A stretch of DNA of 53,367 bases from CAYXLI01 sp964464925 (GTDB taxonomy: Bacteria; Acidobacteriota; Terriglobia; Bryobacterales; Bryobacteraceae): NCBI GenBank assembly GCA_964464925.1, contig CAYXLI010000037.1, forward strand, positions 1 to 53,367, written 5' to 3'. The position numbers and the translations under genes were made by a program. This document shows positions 44,960-52,975 of this stretch, in pieces. The notes below the pieces were generated by a model, which had not been told where the DNA came from, ran no database searches, and saw nothing but the letters and a program-made list of their open reading frames with translations. Every line of letters starts with the position of its first letter. Positions within the stretch are counted from its first letter, which is position 1.

Positions 44960-46378
44960 GTGTCCTTTCATCCTTCAGTTCTCCGTCGCTCGCGGCCAAC
45001 TAGTTCGCTGGACGATGGTGTCGCTAGACACAACAGCTGGGCTCATGTGGGCCGTGTCCTGACGTATGCCATTCTGCTTGTGGTCGTCTATGAACTGTTT
45101 CACCTATCGTTCGTGTTCCCAAATTTGGAGCGAATGTGCCTGGACCGCATCGGGCCAACGCGAACGGTTCGATTTGTTCGTGGCCAACTTGAGCGTGCGG
45201 TTAATCTCGCCCAGGATGTTCTCGTCGATTGGACAGCCGCAGAGTACGCTTCAAGAAGGTTGGAAGGTCTTCGGAGTGGGAGCCGAGATGCCCTAGACAA
45301 AGCCGAGCAGGCGTTTCCGGGCGCTCTAACACCACTACGCGCCAACATGAACGAGATTCTGGCAACGCTCGATAAGCTGATTAGCTTACCGCCTTCAGAA
45401 AGGCGTCGGACTGGAAGATCTCTTTGGGACAATTCCATAGTTCCAGCTCGGGACGCAATGCAAGCAGAATTGTTCAAACTGACCAACACCGAACAATCGA
45501 GCCGCAGGCACGCGTTCTCGGAGAAAGTATCCGATTTCCGGACGCGAGTTCATGTTGTTCTTATAGGTGTGATTCTGGCGTTCGTGAATGAATCGATCTG
45601 GAATTGCCGGAAGCGTCGAAGAGCTCGCGAACGTACGGAAGAAGAGACGCGCCAAATGCAGGAACTGGAACGGGCCCAACGTGACCTCAATCAACTCTCT
45701 GGCAAGTTATTGAGTCTGCAGGAAGACGAACGAAAGAGCTTGGCGCGTGAATTGCACGATTGCTTAGGCCAATTGCTTACGGCGGTAAAAATGGAAATCA
45801 ACGCAGTTCAATCCTGCCTCAAAACCGACAACGAAAAACATGAGGCAATCGACCGCGCGCAGCTCTACATCTCAGAGGCGATCAAAACTGTGCGTGACAT
45901 AACTTCACTCTTGCGTCCTCCTCTACTTGATAATCTCGGTCTGGGCGCCGCGTTGCGATGGCAAGCCGAACAGTTCTCGCAGCGCACCGGGATTCCCTGT
46001 GCCTTGATATGGCTCGGCCGGCAGACTTCACTACCGGAATCCTGGAACACTTGTGCTTACCGGATTACGCAAGAGGCTCTCCACAATTGCGAGAAGCACG
46101 CTCGGGCTACGTGCGCACGCATATCAGTGACCCAGGAACTGGGCACACTTTCCATCGATATTGAAGATAATGGAAGGGGATTTCACCCAGAATCCGAAAC
46201 TGGCCGACCCTCATCGGGTTTGGGTCTTCTCGGTATGAAGGAACGAGCCAAGATGCTTGGGGGAACTCTCATAATTGAATCTTCACTCGGGAGGGGAACC
46301 CGGGTGCGGTTAAGGCTACCGACAGCAGAGATGTCTCTCTTGGAAGTCGAACAGGGCGAGAAGACCAGCGATGCATAG
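44960..46378 (+). CDS. NarL-family sensor histidine kinase
   Basis: A GTG-started 472-residue kinase. The first membrane helix (VLTYAILLVVVYELFHLSFV) and a second (VHVVLIGVILAFVNESIW) enclose an extracytoplasmic sensor of about 150 residues. After a coiled-coil linker comes the HisKA_3 dimerisation domain with LARELHDCLGQLL, phospho-accepting His-266, and the HATPase domain (RITQEALHNCEKHA with the N-box, DNGRGFHPE as G1, and GLGLLGMKERAKMLGG as G2). It phosphorylates the NarL-type regulator encoded about 70 bases downstream. The input signal is unknown. Proximity to the EPS locus suggests envelope or surface sensing; that is inference. Confidence 0.9.
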   Translation: MSFHPSVLRRSRPTSSLDDGVARHNSWAHVGRVLTYAILLVVVYELFHLSFVFPNLERMCLDRIGPTRTVRFVRGQLERAVNLAQDVLVDWTAAEYASRRLEGLRSGSRDALDKAEQAFPGALTPLRANMNEILATLDKLISLPPSERRRTGRSLWDNSIVPARDAMQAELFKLTNTEQSSRRHAFSEKVSDFRTRVHVVLIGVILAFVNESIWNCRKRRRARERTEEETRQMQELERAQRDLNQLSGKLLSLQEDERKSLARELHDCLGQLLTAVKMEINAVQSCLKTDNEKHEAIDRAQLYISEAIKTVRDITSLLRPPLLDNLGLGAALRWQAEQFSQRTGIPCALIWLGRQTSLPESWNTCAYRITQEALHNCEKHARATCARISVTQELGTLSIDIEDNGRGFHPESETGRPSSGLGLLGMKERAKMLGGTLIIESSLGRGTRVRLRLPTAEMSLLEVEQGEKTSDA

Positions 46379-46447
46379 GCTACATTTCTTCTCCGCTACG
46401 ATGATGAGCACTATATCGTCTCAGCCTCTCATCGACGGGTGGCTGCA

Positions 46448-47098
46448 ATGACATCGGTTCGCGTACTCCTAGCGGACGATCATGCAATCGTTCGGCAAGG
46501 AGTTCGCCGCATCGTTGAAGAAGACCCGCGCAACTTAGTGGTGGCCGAGGCATCCTCGGGAATCGAGGCCGTTCAACTGGCCGAAAGGCATCAACCCGAC
46601 GTCGCGATCCTGGACATCGCAATGCAGGAACTGAATGGCTTTGATGCGGCCATTCAGATTCAACGGTGCTCGCCGCATACTGGCATAATGATGCTCACCA
46701 TGTATGACGATGATCAATACATTGTACGTGCAATGAGCCTTGGTGTACGGGGTTACCTGATGAAGGATGTTCTAGGGCAGGAGCTTCTGCATGCGATTCA
46801 AATTGCGTATTCCAGAAACTGCGCGTTTAGTCCTTCCATTGCACGGAAGGTGATGGAAGGATATGCGAAGGCCCTCTCGGTCCACGTGCCTGCCGATCGT
46901 TACGCCACGCTCACCGATCGAGAGCATGCGATCTACCAAATGTTGGCAGAGGGAAAGACCAACAAGTGCATCGCGAGTCGCTTGAATATCAGTGTACATA
47001 CGGTTGAGACACACCGCGTGCGAGTGATGCAGAAATTGAACCTCCACAACATTGCGGAGCTTGTTATCGACGCTGTTCGTCGTGGAATAGTGAAATAA
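46448..47098 (+). CDS. NarL/FixJ-family response regulator
   Basis: The receiver domain has the acidic pair in LLADDHAIVRQG, the phospho-acceptor in VAILDIAMQELNG (Asp-56 from this start), the Thr of MLTMYDDD and the Lys of GYLMKDV. The C-terminal LuxR-type helix-turn-helix is LTDREHAIYQMLAEGKTNKC-IASRLNISVHTVETHRVRVMQKL. The ATG at 46448 is preferred because a GGTGG stretch lies upstream; a GTG at 46439 would add three residues. It forms a pair with the kinase just upstream and probably lies in the same transcript. No obvious target promoter was found in the window. Confidence 0.92.
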   Translation: MTSVRVLLADDHAIVRQGVRRIVEEDPRNLVVAEASSGIEAVQLAERHQPDVAILDIAMQELNGFDAAIQIQRCSPHTGIMMLTMYDDDQYIVRAMSLGVRGYLMKDVLGQELLHAIQIAYSRNCAFSPSIARKVMEGYAKALSVHVPADRYATLTDREHAIYQMLAEGKTNKCIASRLNISVHTVETHRVRVMQKLNLHNIAELVIDAVRRGIVK

Positions 47099-47264
47099 GG
47101 CGGTCTGTAGCTACTGAGAGTCTGCCGGGGGGAACACCAAACGGCAGATTCTTACGTTCCAAAAGGCGTGGCGACTTTCGAACGCGGCCTCGCGCCCTGG
47201 CCGCCGCAAGCCGAAACACCTCGCTCGGATCACGGTCGGCAGCGAGTATTGCGCAGTTTTTGCC

Positions 47265-47450
47265 GTGACCATTAAGGCAGACAGCACTAGTAGCCTACTG
47301 CAAAATGTATTCCACTGCGGTTTCTTTGCACTACTTCCATTCGGCGCGATCACTCTGCCTGTCGTAATCTCACTGACGGCCGGGACGATTCTGCATAATA
47401 CAAAAACGCCGCTTACCGTTTGGTTCTGGGCTGCCTACCTGATGGTACCG
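47265..47450 (+). mobile_element. IS1595-type transposase fragment
   Basis: A short reading contains FSLTAGTIL-like sequence: SLTAGTILHNTKTPLTVWFW-AAYLM, the characteristic end of the N-terminal zinc-ribbon part and start of the DDE domain of IS1595 transposases. Nothing else of the protein is left; the fragment runs straight into an IS21 end. It documents one more insertion at this site. Confidence 0.7.
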
Positions 47451-47532
47451 ATAAGCCTCGGGGGTCACCCAAAACCGGCCAATGAGGACGGGCTCCAGAC
47501 ATTGAAACGAATCGCAGATCGCCTCCGAGACT

Positions 47533-47949
47533 GTGAGCAACGTCTTGAGCGAAGAGAAGCAGAAACAAGTCGTCGCGCTGGGGCAGCTTGGCTGGTCGCT
47601 GCGGCGCATCGAGAAGACAACCGGAGTCCGGCGCGAGACGGCGGCCGGATACCTGAGAGCGGCCAACATCTCCTTCCGCCCGCCCGGTGCCTGGGGCACG
47701 CGACCGGCCGCTAAACCGGCCAATGGGGTGACCACCGACCCGAGCGGCGAGGAACCGGCAAAACCGGTCAACGAGGTGACCACCGACTCAGCGAGCGCCT
47801 GCACCGTGTACCGCGAACTGATCGAGCAAGCTCTGACGCTCAATCGCAATGCCATGTCCATCTGGCAGCAGTTGGTCGATCAGCATGGCTTCACGGGTTC
47901 GTATCAGAGCGTCAAACGATTCGCTCTCGAGCTCCGGCGGTCAGCTTGA
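47533..47949 (+). mobile_element. istA: IS21-family istA fragment (N-terminal part)
   Basis: The GTG at 47533 starts the IstA helix-turn-helix region (KQVVALGQLGWSLRRIEKTT-GVRRETAAGYLRAA), followed by an Ala/Pro linker and CTVYRELIEQALTLNRNAMS-IWQQLVDQHGFTGSYQSVKRFALELR. It ends at 47949, before the DDE domain. Within the linker the motif AKPxNxVTTD occurs twice, and the DNA word AAACCGG(C/T)CAA recurs three times including once upstream (about 47471, 47714, 47760), as in the repeated ends of IS21-like elements. It is truncated at a second transposon's end. Confidence 0.8.
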
Positions 47950-47983
47950 ACTCCTTCGTGAACTGCCTTCGCGACAATCCCAT
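47942..47983 (-). mobile_element. Start of an IS3-type OrfA, cut off
   Basis: On the minus strand an ATG at 47983 begins MGLSRRQFTKEFKL, the familiar opening of IS3-family OrfA proteins. The frame then enters the end of the istA fragment and is lost. The adjacent bases 48026-48052 (TGTCTCAAAATAGGGGGCAAGTCC) look like that element's terminus. So one transposon was cut by another here. Confidence 0.55.
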
Positions 47984-48029
47984 GACTCAATTCTCCGTTC
48001 GATGGATTTTGAGTCTTAACTGGTTGTCT

Positions 48030-49201
48030 CAAAATAGGGGGCAAGTCCAAACATTTTCTTCAACTCGACCTCGTGCTTTTGCAAATGGCTCGTTTCCACG
48101 TTGATAGAGCGAATTCAGTTTATTGAGATCTGACTCCATAAGATCGGTTGCCATCTCTGGTCGCTCGAACGTGTCGTTGACTCGGACGGTCCAGATATCC
48201 TTGAATAATATTATCCGTAAGTGTCCCATGGACACGGTATTCACATTGAGCGTCTTCTGAAGTAACTGCACGCTCTTGAACCGCTTCGTAGCCACGAACG
48301 CCACCGTTTCGGCTCCGGATAGACACCCCCTCCAATGCTAACCACGCGAAGATCAGCGTGGCGCTTCTTGAGCGCAATCACCGCATCAGCAACTGCTTAG
48401 AGCGTCGGATTGTTGGCGCAGTAGCCACCGTCGATCAGGAGGACTTCAACACCGCCACTCGTCTTTACTAGTGTTTTCTCAAAAAACGGGCATGCCGAAC
48501 ATGACGCCCGTACCGCGTCAGCGATCGTGGAACCGAAACCAGGGACAAAGGTGCCATGGCGCCCGTGGGCTTGCGCAACATCTCCTTGAAGATCATCGGC
48601 TTCTCGAACTCCCATCGTGTTGCCACGATTCCCACACTGGTCTTCACGTCTGTGAACGTTCGGTTTCTAAAAAACGACTTCGCAGCGGCGGCGAGAGCGG
48701 CCGACTTACCATGCGCCGTCCACTTACGCATTATCGTTGGAACATGATCCTTTTACGGAAGTATCCGACCTCCACGGCGTGGACGGCACAACGTTGCTCC
48801 GCTCAATATCATCCGCACGGAGAGTGTATTGTCACGCTTCCCCGACTTGTGAATTTCATCCATCGTATAGCCGACAGCCAACAATGCGGCAATGATGGCA
48901 CCGGTGCTGGTGCCGAATATCAAATCGAAACACGGGTAGAGAGCGGTACCCCCGAGCATGGCTTCGGTTTCTTTCAGGACACCGAGCGTGTAGAAGCCCT
49001 TTGCGTGACAGTCCCGAGCATTGGGTAAAGAGGGGTTCCGGCAAGGGTAAACGTCGCCGGCTGTTGGCGGCTGATTGCCGGTTCGGTCGAATATGTCGGT
49101 GGCACCACGGGCGTTAGAGGCATATCGACAACGGCTGCGGATACCGTCAATGCGGTGAGAGCCATGGGCGCGATCATAATGAAAATCCAGCGTTGGTTCA
49201 C
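48030..49201 (-). pseudogene. Patatin-like phospholipase, multiply frameshifted
   Basis: Pieces in at least five frames rebuild one protein. A signal-peptide-like start (WIFIMIAPMALTALTVSA) comes first, then FYTLGVLKETEAMLGG, the nucleophile elbow FGTSTGAIIAALLAVGYTMD, and TSVGIVATRWEFEKPMIFK. The catalytic Asp motif LLIDGGYCANNPTL follows, and then VNTVSMGHLRIILFKDIWTV and DLMESDLNKLNSLYQRGNE near the end. Patatins are Ser-Asp lipid hydrolases. The oxyanion-loop Gly-rich motif that normally precedes FYTLGVL is lost. Its far end runs into an IS terminus near 48040. Patatins appear in many settings, including defence islands; nothing in the flanks supports a specific role. Confidence 0.75.
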
Positions 49202-49700
49202 TGGGCCTCCGAAAGCGTTACAAGGTGTTTTAAACAGCTTGCTCGCTCTTAAGTTGTTGAAACAGCGACAGAAGCGATGTTTTGATCGCTCGCCTCCAGG
49301 TTGATTTCAAGAGAAATCAAGGACTTTTTAAAGCGGCTACTGCCCCGTATTTAGCGGGCTTTTTTTTCCCGAACCTAAGAGAATCGATACCAGACCGGGA
49401 GAGCAGTCTGTGTCAGAAACTGTACTCTATCACGCAAGTGGTACCAGGACCAATCCTTATTATCACCTAGAGATTTTTAGTAAGAACGTTTAGCCTTAGA
49501 TAGCCACAAACGGGGGTGCATATATACTCCATCGACATGGGTAGCAAAGCGTTGTAAGTCCAAACCGTCTAAGTAACCCACGTGTTTGGACGCGATTGAA
49601 GTGAAATGTGACTCCGCGTTCTGCCTCTAGAACCATAGAGCGCTATGGGTAGTACCGATTCTGTTAGTACCGAGTGACAAACAGTACCTGTCGCGAGTAA
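49202..49700. other. Gene-free stretch with repeats upstream of the RNA-like region
   Basis: About 500 bases without a coding frame. Besides the terminator-like hairpin at 49342, it holds a perfect hairpin CCATAG-AGCG-CTATGG at 49633-49648 and three copies of AGTACC at 49651, 49666 and 49683. These words are complementary to GGTACT at 49819-49824 inside the next structure. No promoter with good boxes was found, although one must exist if the downstream RNA is independent. Confidence 0.45.
49342..49367 (+). terminator. Possible intrinsic terminator
   Basis: A short G/C stem (CCCG at 49344-49347 with CGGG at 49355-49358, seven-base loop) is followed directly by T8 (49360-49367). The stem is brief but the T-run is strong. 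No plus-strand gene ends shortly before it, so it would end an unannotated transcript or reading from the patatin antisense side. Confidence 0.45.
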
Positions 49701-49980
49701 GCCGGGTGAGGTGCCTTGTTTTCATATGTTATCGAAGGCGTTTTGTTCTGGTTTCAGAACAGTTTTATTTGAAGATAAAAGGCAGGGAACATCGGGGTGA
49801 ACGTTCCCAGTTTCATACGGTACTTTAAGTTCAGATCCTTCGGATCCCGTATGCGGTCTTTAAGCCCGAACTAAATCGTCGTGAGTTGCGAGGGGTCACG
49901 GAGAGGATCTGGGCTGAATTGAGGACCCGTCTCAGTAGGGACCCGCCTCCGTAAACCTGCAGAGGCACCTCCAACCCGTG
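49701..49980 (+). ncRNA. Candidate structured RNA, four hairpins inside a closing stem
   Basis: GAGGTGCC (49708-49715) pairs perfectly with GGCACCTC (49964-49971), and CGGGT (49703-49707) with ACCCG (49974-49978) across a two-base bulge, giving a 13-bp closing stem around about 250 bases. Inside are four stem-loops in a row. First is TGTTCTG/CAGAACA (49744-49761, GTTT loop), then TTTTAT/ATAAAA (49763-49780) and GGGAAC/GTTCCC (49785-49808). Last is CATACGG/CCGTATG (49814-49853), with GATCC/GGATC nested in it. Further pairings AGCCC/GGGCT and ACGGAG/CTCCGT follow. No coding frame explains them. I cannot match it to a known class (not tmRNA, RNase P, 6S, GEMM or cobalamin by eye). Strand is assigned from the downstream genes and is not certain. 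Confidence 0.45.
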
Positions 49981-50022
49981 CATTTTAAGCAGCTTCTTGC
50001 TTTCAAGAAAAGGATGAAATCG

Positions 50023-50217
50023 ATGAGTTCACATGCGAGGGGGCCAGTGGCGCGCGCCAGGGCGGTCCCGGCTTTGCAGAGGAAAGGTAAAAAGTACTAC
50101 CGGGACGCGCACATGCGGGGTGCGATAAATAGTTCGTCAGTACCATTGCAAATGCCGACTTTCGGTCCTATGCTCACAAATGATAACGTAAACCCTGTCG
50201 CGCTGATTGTTCCCTGA
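50023..50217 (+). CDS. Small basic ORF after the RNA-like structure
   Basis: A 64-residue frame whose ATG has AAGG eight bases upstream; a longer version from a GTG at 49978 would start inside the closing stem of the structured region. The N-terminal half is strongly basic (Arg/Lys at nine positions in the first 32 residues), while the C-terminal half is uncharged apart from one Asp and ends Val-Ala-Leu-Ile-Val-Pro. It has no signal peptide or known domain. Such charge asymmetry could suit a leader peptide, a small RNA-binding protein or a precursor peptide, or it may be chance. It ends 60 bases before the PilZ gene. Confidence 0.35.
   Translation: MSSHARGPVARARAVPALQRKGKKYYRDAHMRGAINSSSVPLQMPTFGPMLTNDNVNPVALIVP
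50146..50174 (+). promoter_or_regulatory. Possible promoter of the PilZ gene
   Basis: TTGCAA (50146-50151), 17 bases, TATGCT (50169-50174); four of six consensus positions in each box. It would give a leader of about 100 bases before the ATG at 50278. It lies inside the small ORF, so if the ORF is real this promoter would be internal. No better pair was seen upstream. Confidence 0.35.
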
Positions 50218-50277
50218 TTATTCAGCGTTTTGTTTTTTGGTGGGGTGTATTCACTTCATTTGACGAGGTTTAGTGTG

Positions 50278-50943
50278 ATGCAAACAGGCGGCTGGCGCGG
50301 CGAACCACGGTTTGAGACCGACGGGGTTGGGAGTATGCAGATTGTTCGACCTCCGATAAAGGGGACATTCACGGTTCGGGTTTCTGATGTATCTCGATCG
50401 GGGCTTCGGATTCAAATGCGCAGACGAATCGCGGAAGGTTCTGAGGTGATGATCAAATTGGACGAAAGTCTTATCTCTGCTGAGGTACGGAATTGCAGGG
50501 AAGTGGGCCCGGACCAGTTCGACGTCGGACTGAGGATCACCAACCTGCAGGTTCGGGTGGACGCCAAGTCGTGGCGCGACCGGCATGCCAGTCGGAGGGC
50601 GGGCGAGGGGAGTCCTTTTCAGGAGCAGTCGGCGAGACGTACGCGCCTATCGGATACCGCTTCCGATCCGCTTACGGGCGTCGGTACGATCTACGGCGAC
50701 GGCATCACGGAGCCCATTTCCTGCGATTACGAACTGTACACGCTGCGCCAAAGGGAACGAACCACTACCGCGACGGAAATGGTGATGGGTATGGTTCGAA
50801 CTCATGGAGATCCATGGATCGGAGGCACACTCCTCGATAAAAGCCTAAGCCTCCGATTGGCAGACAACAGAGTGTGGCCGTTCCGTTTCGTAAAAGCGAG
50901 TGGGCAGGTGATGATCCTTGCGGACCATCGTGCGATTGCATAG
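50278..50943 (+). CDS. PilZ-domain protein (putative c-di-GMP receptor)
   Basis: The ATG at 50278 gives a 221-residue protein whose N-terminal 100 residues form a PilZ domain. The RxxxR element is WRGEPRF (Arg-7 and Arg-11), and the D/NxSxxG element is VSDVSRSGLRI (Asp-37, Ser-39, Gly-42), both intact, so c-di-GMP binding is expected. The C-terminal 120 residues are unlike the PilZ fold and unassigned. The frame is open from 50230, but the domain alignment and a GACGAGG stretch favour 50278. In an EPS-rich region, a c-di-GMP receptor could tune polymer production; direct evidence is lacking. No riboswitch for c-di-GMP was recognised upstream. Confidence 0.8.
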   Translation: MQTGGWRGEPRFETDGVGSMQIVRPPIKGTFTVRVSDVSRSGLRIQMRRRIAEGSEVMIKLDESLISAEVRNCREVGPDQFDVGLRITNLQVRVDAKSWRDRHASRRAGEGSPFQEQSARRTRLSDTASDPLTGVGTIYGDGITEPISCDYELYTLRQRERTTTATEMVMGMVRTHGDPWIGGTLLDKSLSLRLADNRVWPFRFVKASGQVMILADHRAIA

Positions 50944-51083
50944 GTCTTAGCAGGCGGTTAGGGTTCAGACCTTGCGGTGGGATAGGATACTCGCCTGTGT
51001 AGGCGCGTAAAGGTATCCCAGTGCCAGGCGACCGAAACCTCAACGAGGCGCCCGGACAAAAGCAGCCGGGCGATCTTCGCGTT

Positions 51084-52072
51084 TTATAGCCCAAGGCCTC
51101 CGCTCGGGAGCTTCACCAAAGAAAATGGGACAAGGGCGTAGAATTCGGCTGGTTTGCGCGAGTGCTCCCGGCGTACGGCCTGCAAGACCGTGGTCTGGAT
51201 GCCATTGCGGAAAGCTGGCCGTCCCCGGATGGCGAGCAAACAATGCTCGGTCTGCCCGCGCAGCCACTCGCCGGTACCCATCCGGTCCTTGACCCAAGTC
51301 AAGACATTCCTGTACTCAAATCCCCACGCATCGACAACATCGAAGGCGACGCGCAGATGGGCATTCGTGGTCCACAGCCACAGAATGGCGTTCTCATCGG
51401 CGATGTCCGGAATGGACATGGCTTTGATTTCTTCGAGCGTCATGGTCGGATACGGCAGGTTACTTCCGCTCTCGTAAGTCCAAGGCGGATCGGCCACAAT
51501 AACCTGGAGCAGCCCCGTAGGTAGCGCCGGTGGCGCCGCCTCAATTTGCTTTGCCTGCTTGAGGACCTCAAGGCGGCGGTAAGCTCCAGCGACTTTGCCG
51601 CTGCGGTCCATCTGATGGACTAGGTATCCGTATTCTTCGGGATTGTCATCGGCGGCCTCGATGACAGCCTCAGCTCGTTCGATCGTGGTTCTACCGACGC
51701 CCAGGTAGCGGGCGATCTTGTCGCCCGGCTCCCCTGCCGCTGGCGGGCCTCCCGGCGCTCGAGCGGCTCGATGGCGCGTTTGAGCGCGACGATCTCGCTC
51801 GGCAGGAGATCTTTGCGCAGAAAATCCTCGTGCGCTTCGCCACGAGCGGCGTGGTACAGATCGACTACGGTCACGGGAACTTCACTCCAACCGAGCACGC
51901 GACAGGCTTCGAGGCGCTGAATGCCGGCGATAAGTCGGCCCTCGGCGGAAACCACGACCGGATGGAGCAGGCCGACTGCCTCGATACTCTCTGCGAGTGG
52001 GCGCAGGTCGCCGAGGTCGTTCCGGTATCGAAACCCCACGGTGATGGTATCTATGGGCAGCTTCTCAGGCAT
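51084..52072 (-). pseudogene. ParB-like/MT-A70 methyltransferase fusion, one frameshift
   Basis: From the ATG at 52072 a ParB-type nuclease-like domain is read: NDLGDLRPLAESIEAVGLLH-PVVV, LIAGIQRLEACRVLGW and DLLPSEIVALKRAIEPLERR. At about 51738 a G-run appears one base short (four G instead of five). In the other frame the sequence continues as DKIARYLGVGRTTIERAEAV and then the MT-A70 adenine methyltransferase (QVIVADPPWTYES with the DPPW motif, ILWLWTTNAHL, NVLTWVKDRMGTGEWLRGQT-E, REHSRKP). This ParB-plus-methyltransferase design is common in phages and integrative elements, where it modifies DNA. A single base in a homopolymer could be a sequencing error. The C-terminal 15 residues are unlike the family. 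Confidence 0.75.
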
Positions 52073-52098
52073 GGTCCCGCCTACTTGCGCCTGAGTGG

Positions 52099-52250
52099 TG
52101 ACCTGCCCCTAAAAAACTGATCCAGCGTAAACGACAACGAACGAGGTTTGACCCGCCCCGGAAAACTGATCCAGCGAAAACTGGAAAGTCGAGGCGTTTG
52201 ACCCGCTACCCTTTTTCGTACCAACCGAAACTAGAAATTCGGCGGGTCAA
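52099..52250. repeat. 50-bp-period repeats, probable IS end
   Basis: Units starting TGACC(T/C)GCCCC and containing AAAACTGATCCAGCG begin at 52099 and 52149, with a third, diverged start (TGACCCGCTACCC) at 52199: an exact 50-base period. GGCGGGTCAA at 52241-52250 is the first part in inverted orientation. IS21-family elements carry such multiple end repeats, so this is probably a deserted transposon terminus. Adjacent sequence to 52380 has no coding content. Confidence 0.6.
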
Positions 52251-52380
52251 GGGCCTCCCGAGCCCGTTTGGCGGGCCTGAAAGTCACTCCAGAGACTCAG
52301 TAGAGAGTCCCGGGTTTTAGCGATGCGTAAAAGCGCTTCGCGCGCAGTCACCTATACCACGGCTTCAGCAGATCGAATCT

Positions 52381-52975
52381 TTACGCGGCTACTCCTCGAC
52401 TTCTGTAAAACGGATCGTAGACTTCGCCTGTGATCCAGAGCCGATGTAGCAAAACTGAAAGCTTCCGCGCCACGGCTGCTACAGCTCGCTTCTTAGCCTT
52501 CCGGCCACCGCGTTCCGCAATTTTCATCCCCCAACGGCGAAGATCACAGTCGGGTCCAAAATGGCCCAAGATGTAATGAGCCGCGTTTACGAGCAGGCGT
52601 CTCAGGAATTCGTCCCCTCCCTTGCTGATACCGAGCTGCGGATCTCTATCACCAGACTGATCCTGTCGCGGCCGCAACCCTAAGTAGCATCCGACCTGGC
52701 GGCTCTTTGGAAATCGCCAAGGATCGTCGAGCGTAAGGACAAAGGCCAAGGCAGTCAGCGAGCCTACGCCGGGGACCTGCTGGAGAAGTCTGGCATGTTG
52801 AAAGCCGCGTACCCACCAGATGCTCGACATACTGATCGTAAACCGCGATCGTGTCAGTGAGCGCCTGAATCTCTTCCAAGAGCAGCGCGACCGCCGGCCG
52901 GAGCGTCATCGGAATGTGCTCGTTTACTCGAGAGCAAAATCCTTCGGCATTCGATGCCCGTTCGGTCAAAATATT
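52381..52975 (-). mobile_element. IS110-family transposase, C-terminal part
   Basis: Two frames cover the end of an IS110 DEDD/serine-type transposase. The first, up to about residue 53 of its open frame, has the helical linker (EHIPMTLRPAVALLLEEIQA-LTDTI). The second holds the transposase_20 domain: LLQQVPGVGSLTALAFVLTL, GCYLGLRPRQDQSGDRDPQL, GISKGGDEFLRRLLVNAAHY with the conserved Ser, and AVAAVARKLSVLLHRLWITG. A shift near 52830 separates them and the N-terminal RuvC-like domain is absent, replaced by the rve transposase end. The protein is therefore inactive; bridge-RNA regions usually flanking such elements were not found. Confidence 0.82.

Noticed and set aside
49701..49980. Retron ncRNA (msr/msd with flanking inverted repeats)
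   Set aside because: The inverted repeats and hairpins look superficially similar, but no reverse transcriptase gene follows; the next genes are a tiny ORF and a PilZ protein.
49701..50277. c-di-GMP riboswitch upstream of PilZ
   Set aside because: The conserved GEMM-I or GEMM-II core words and their spacing are not present.
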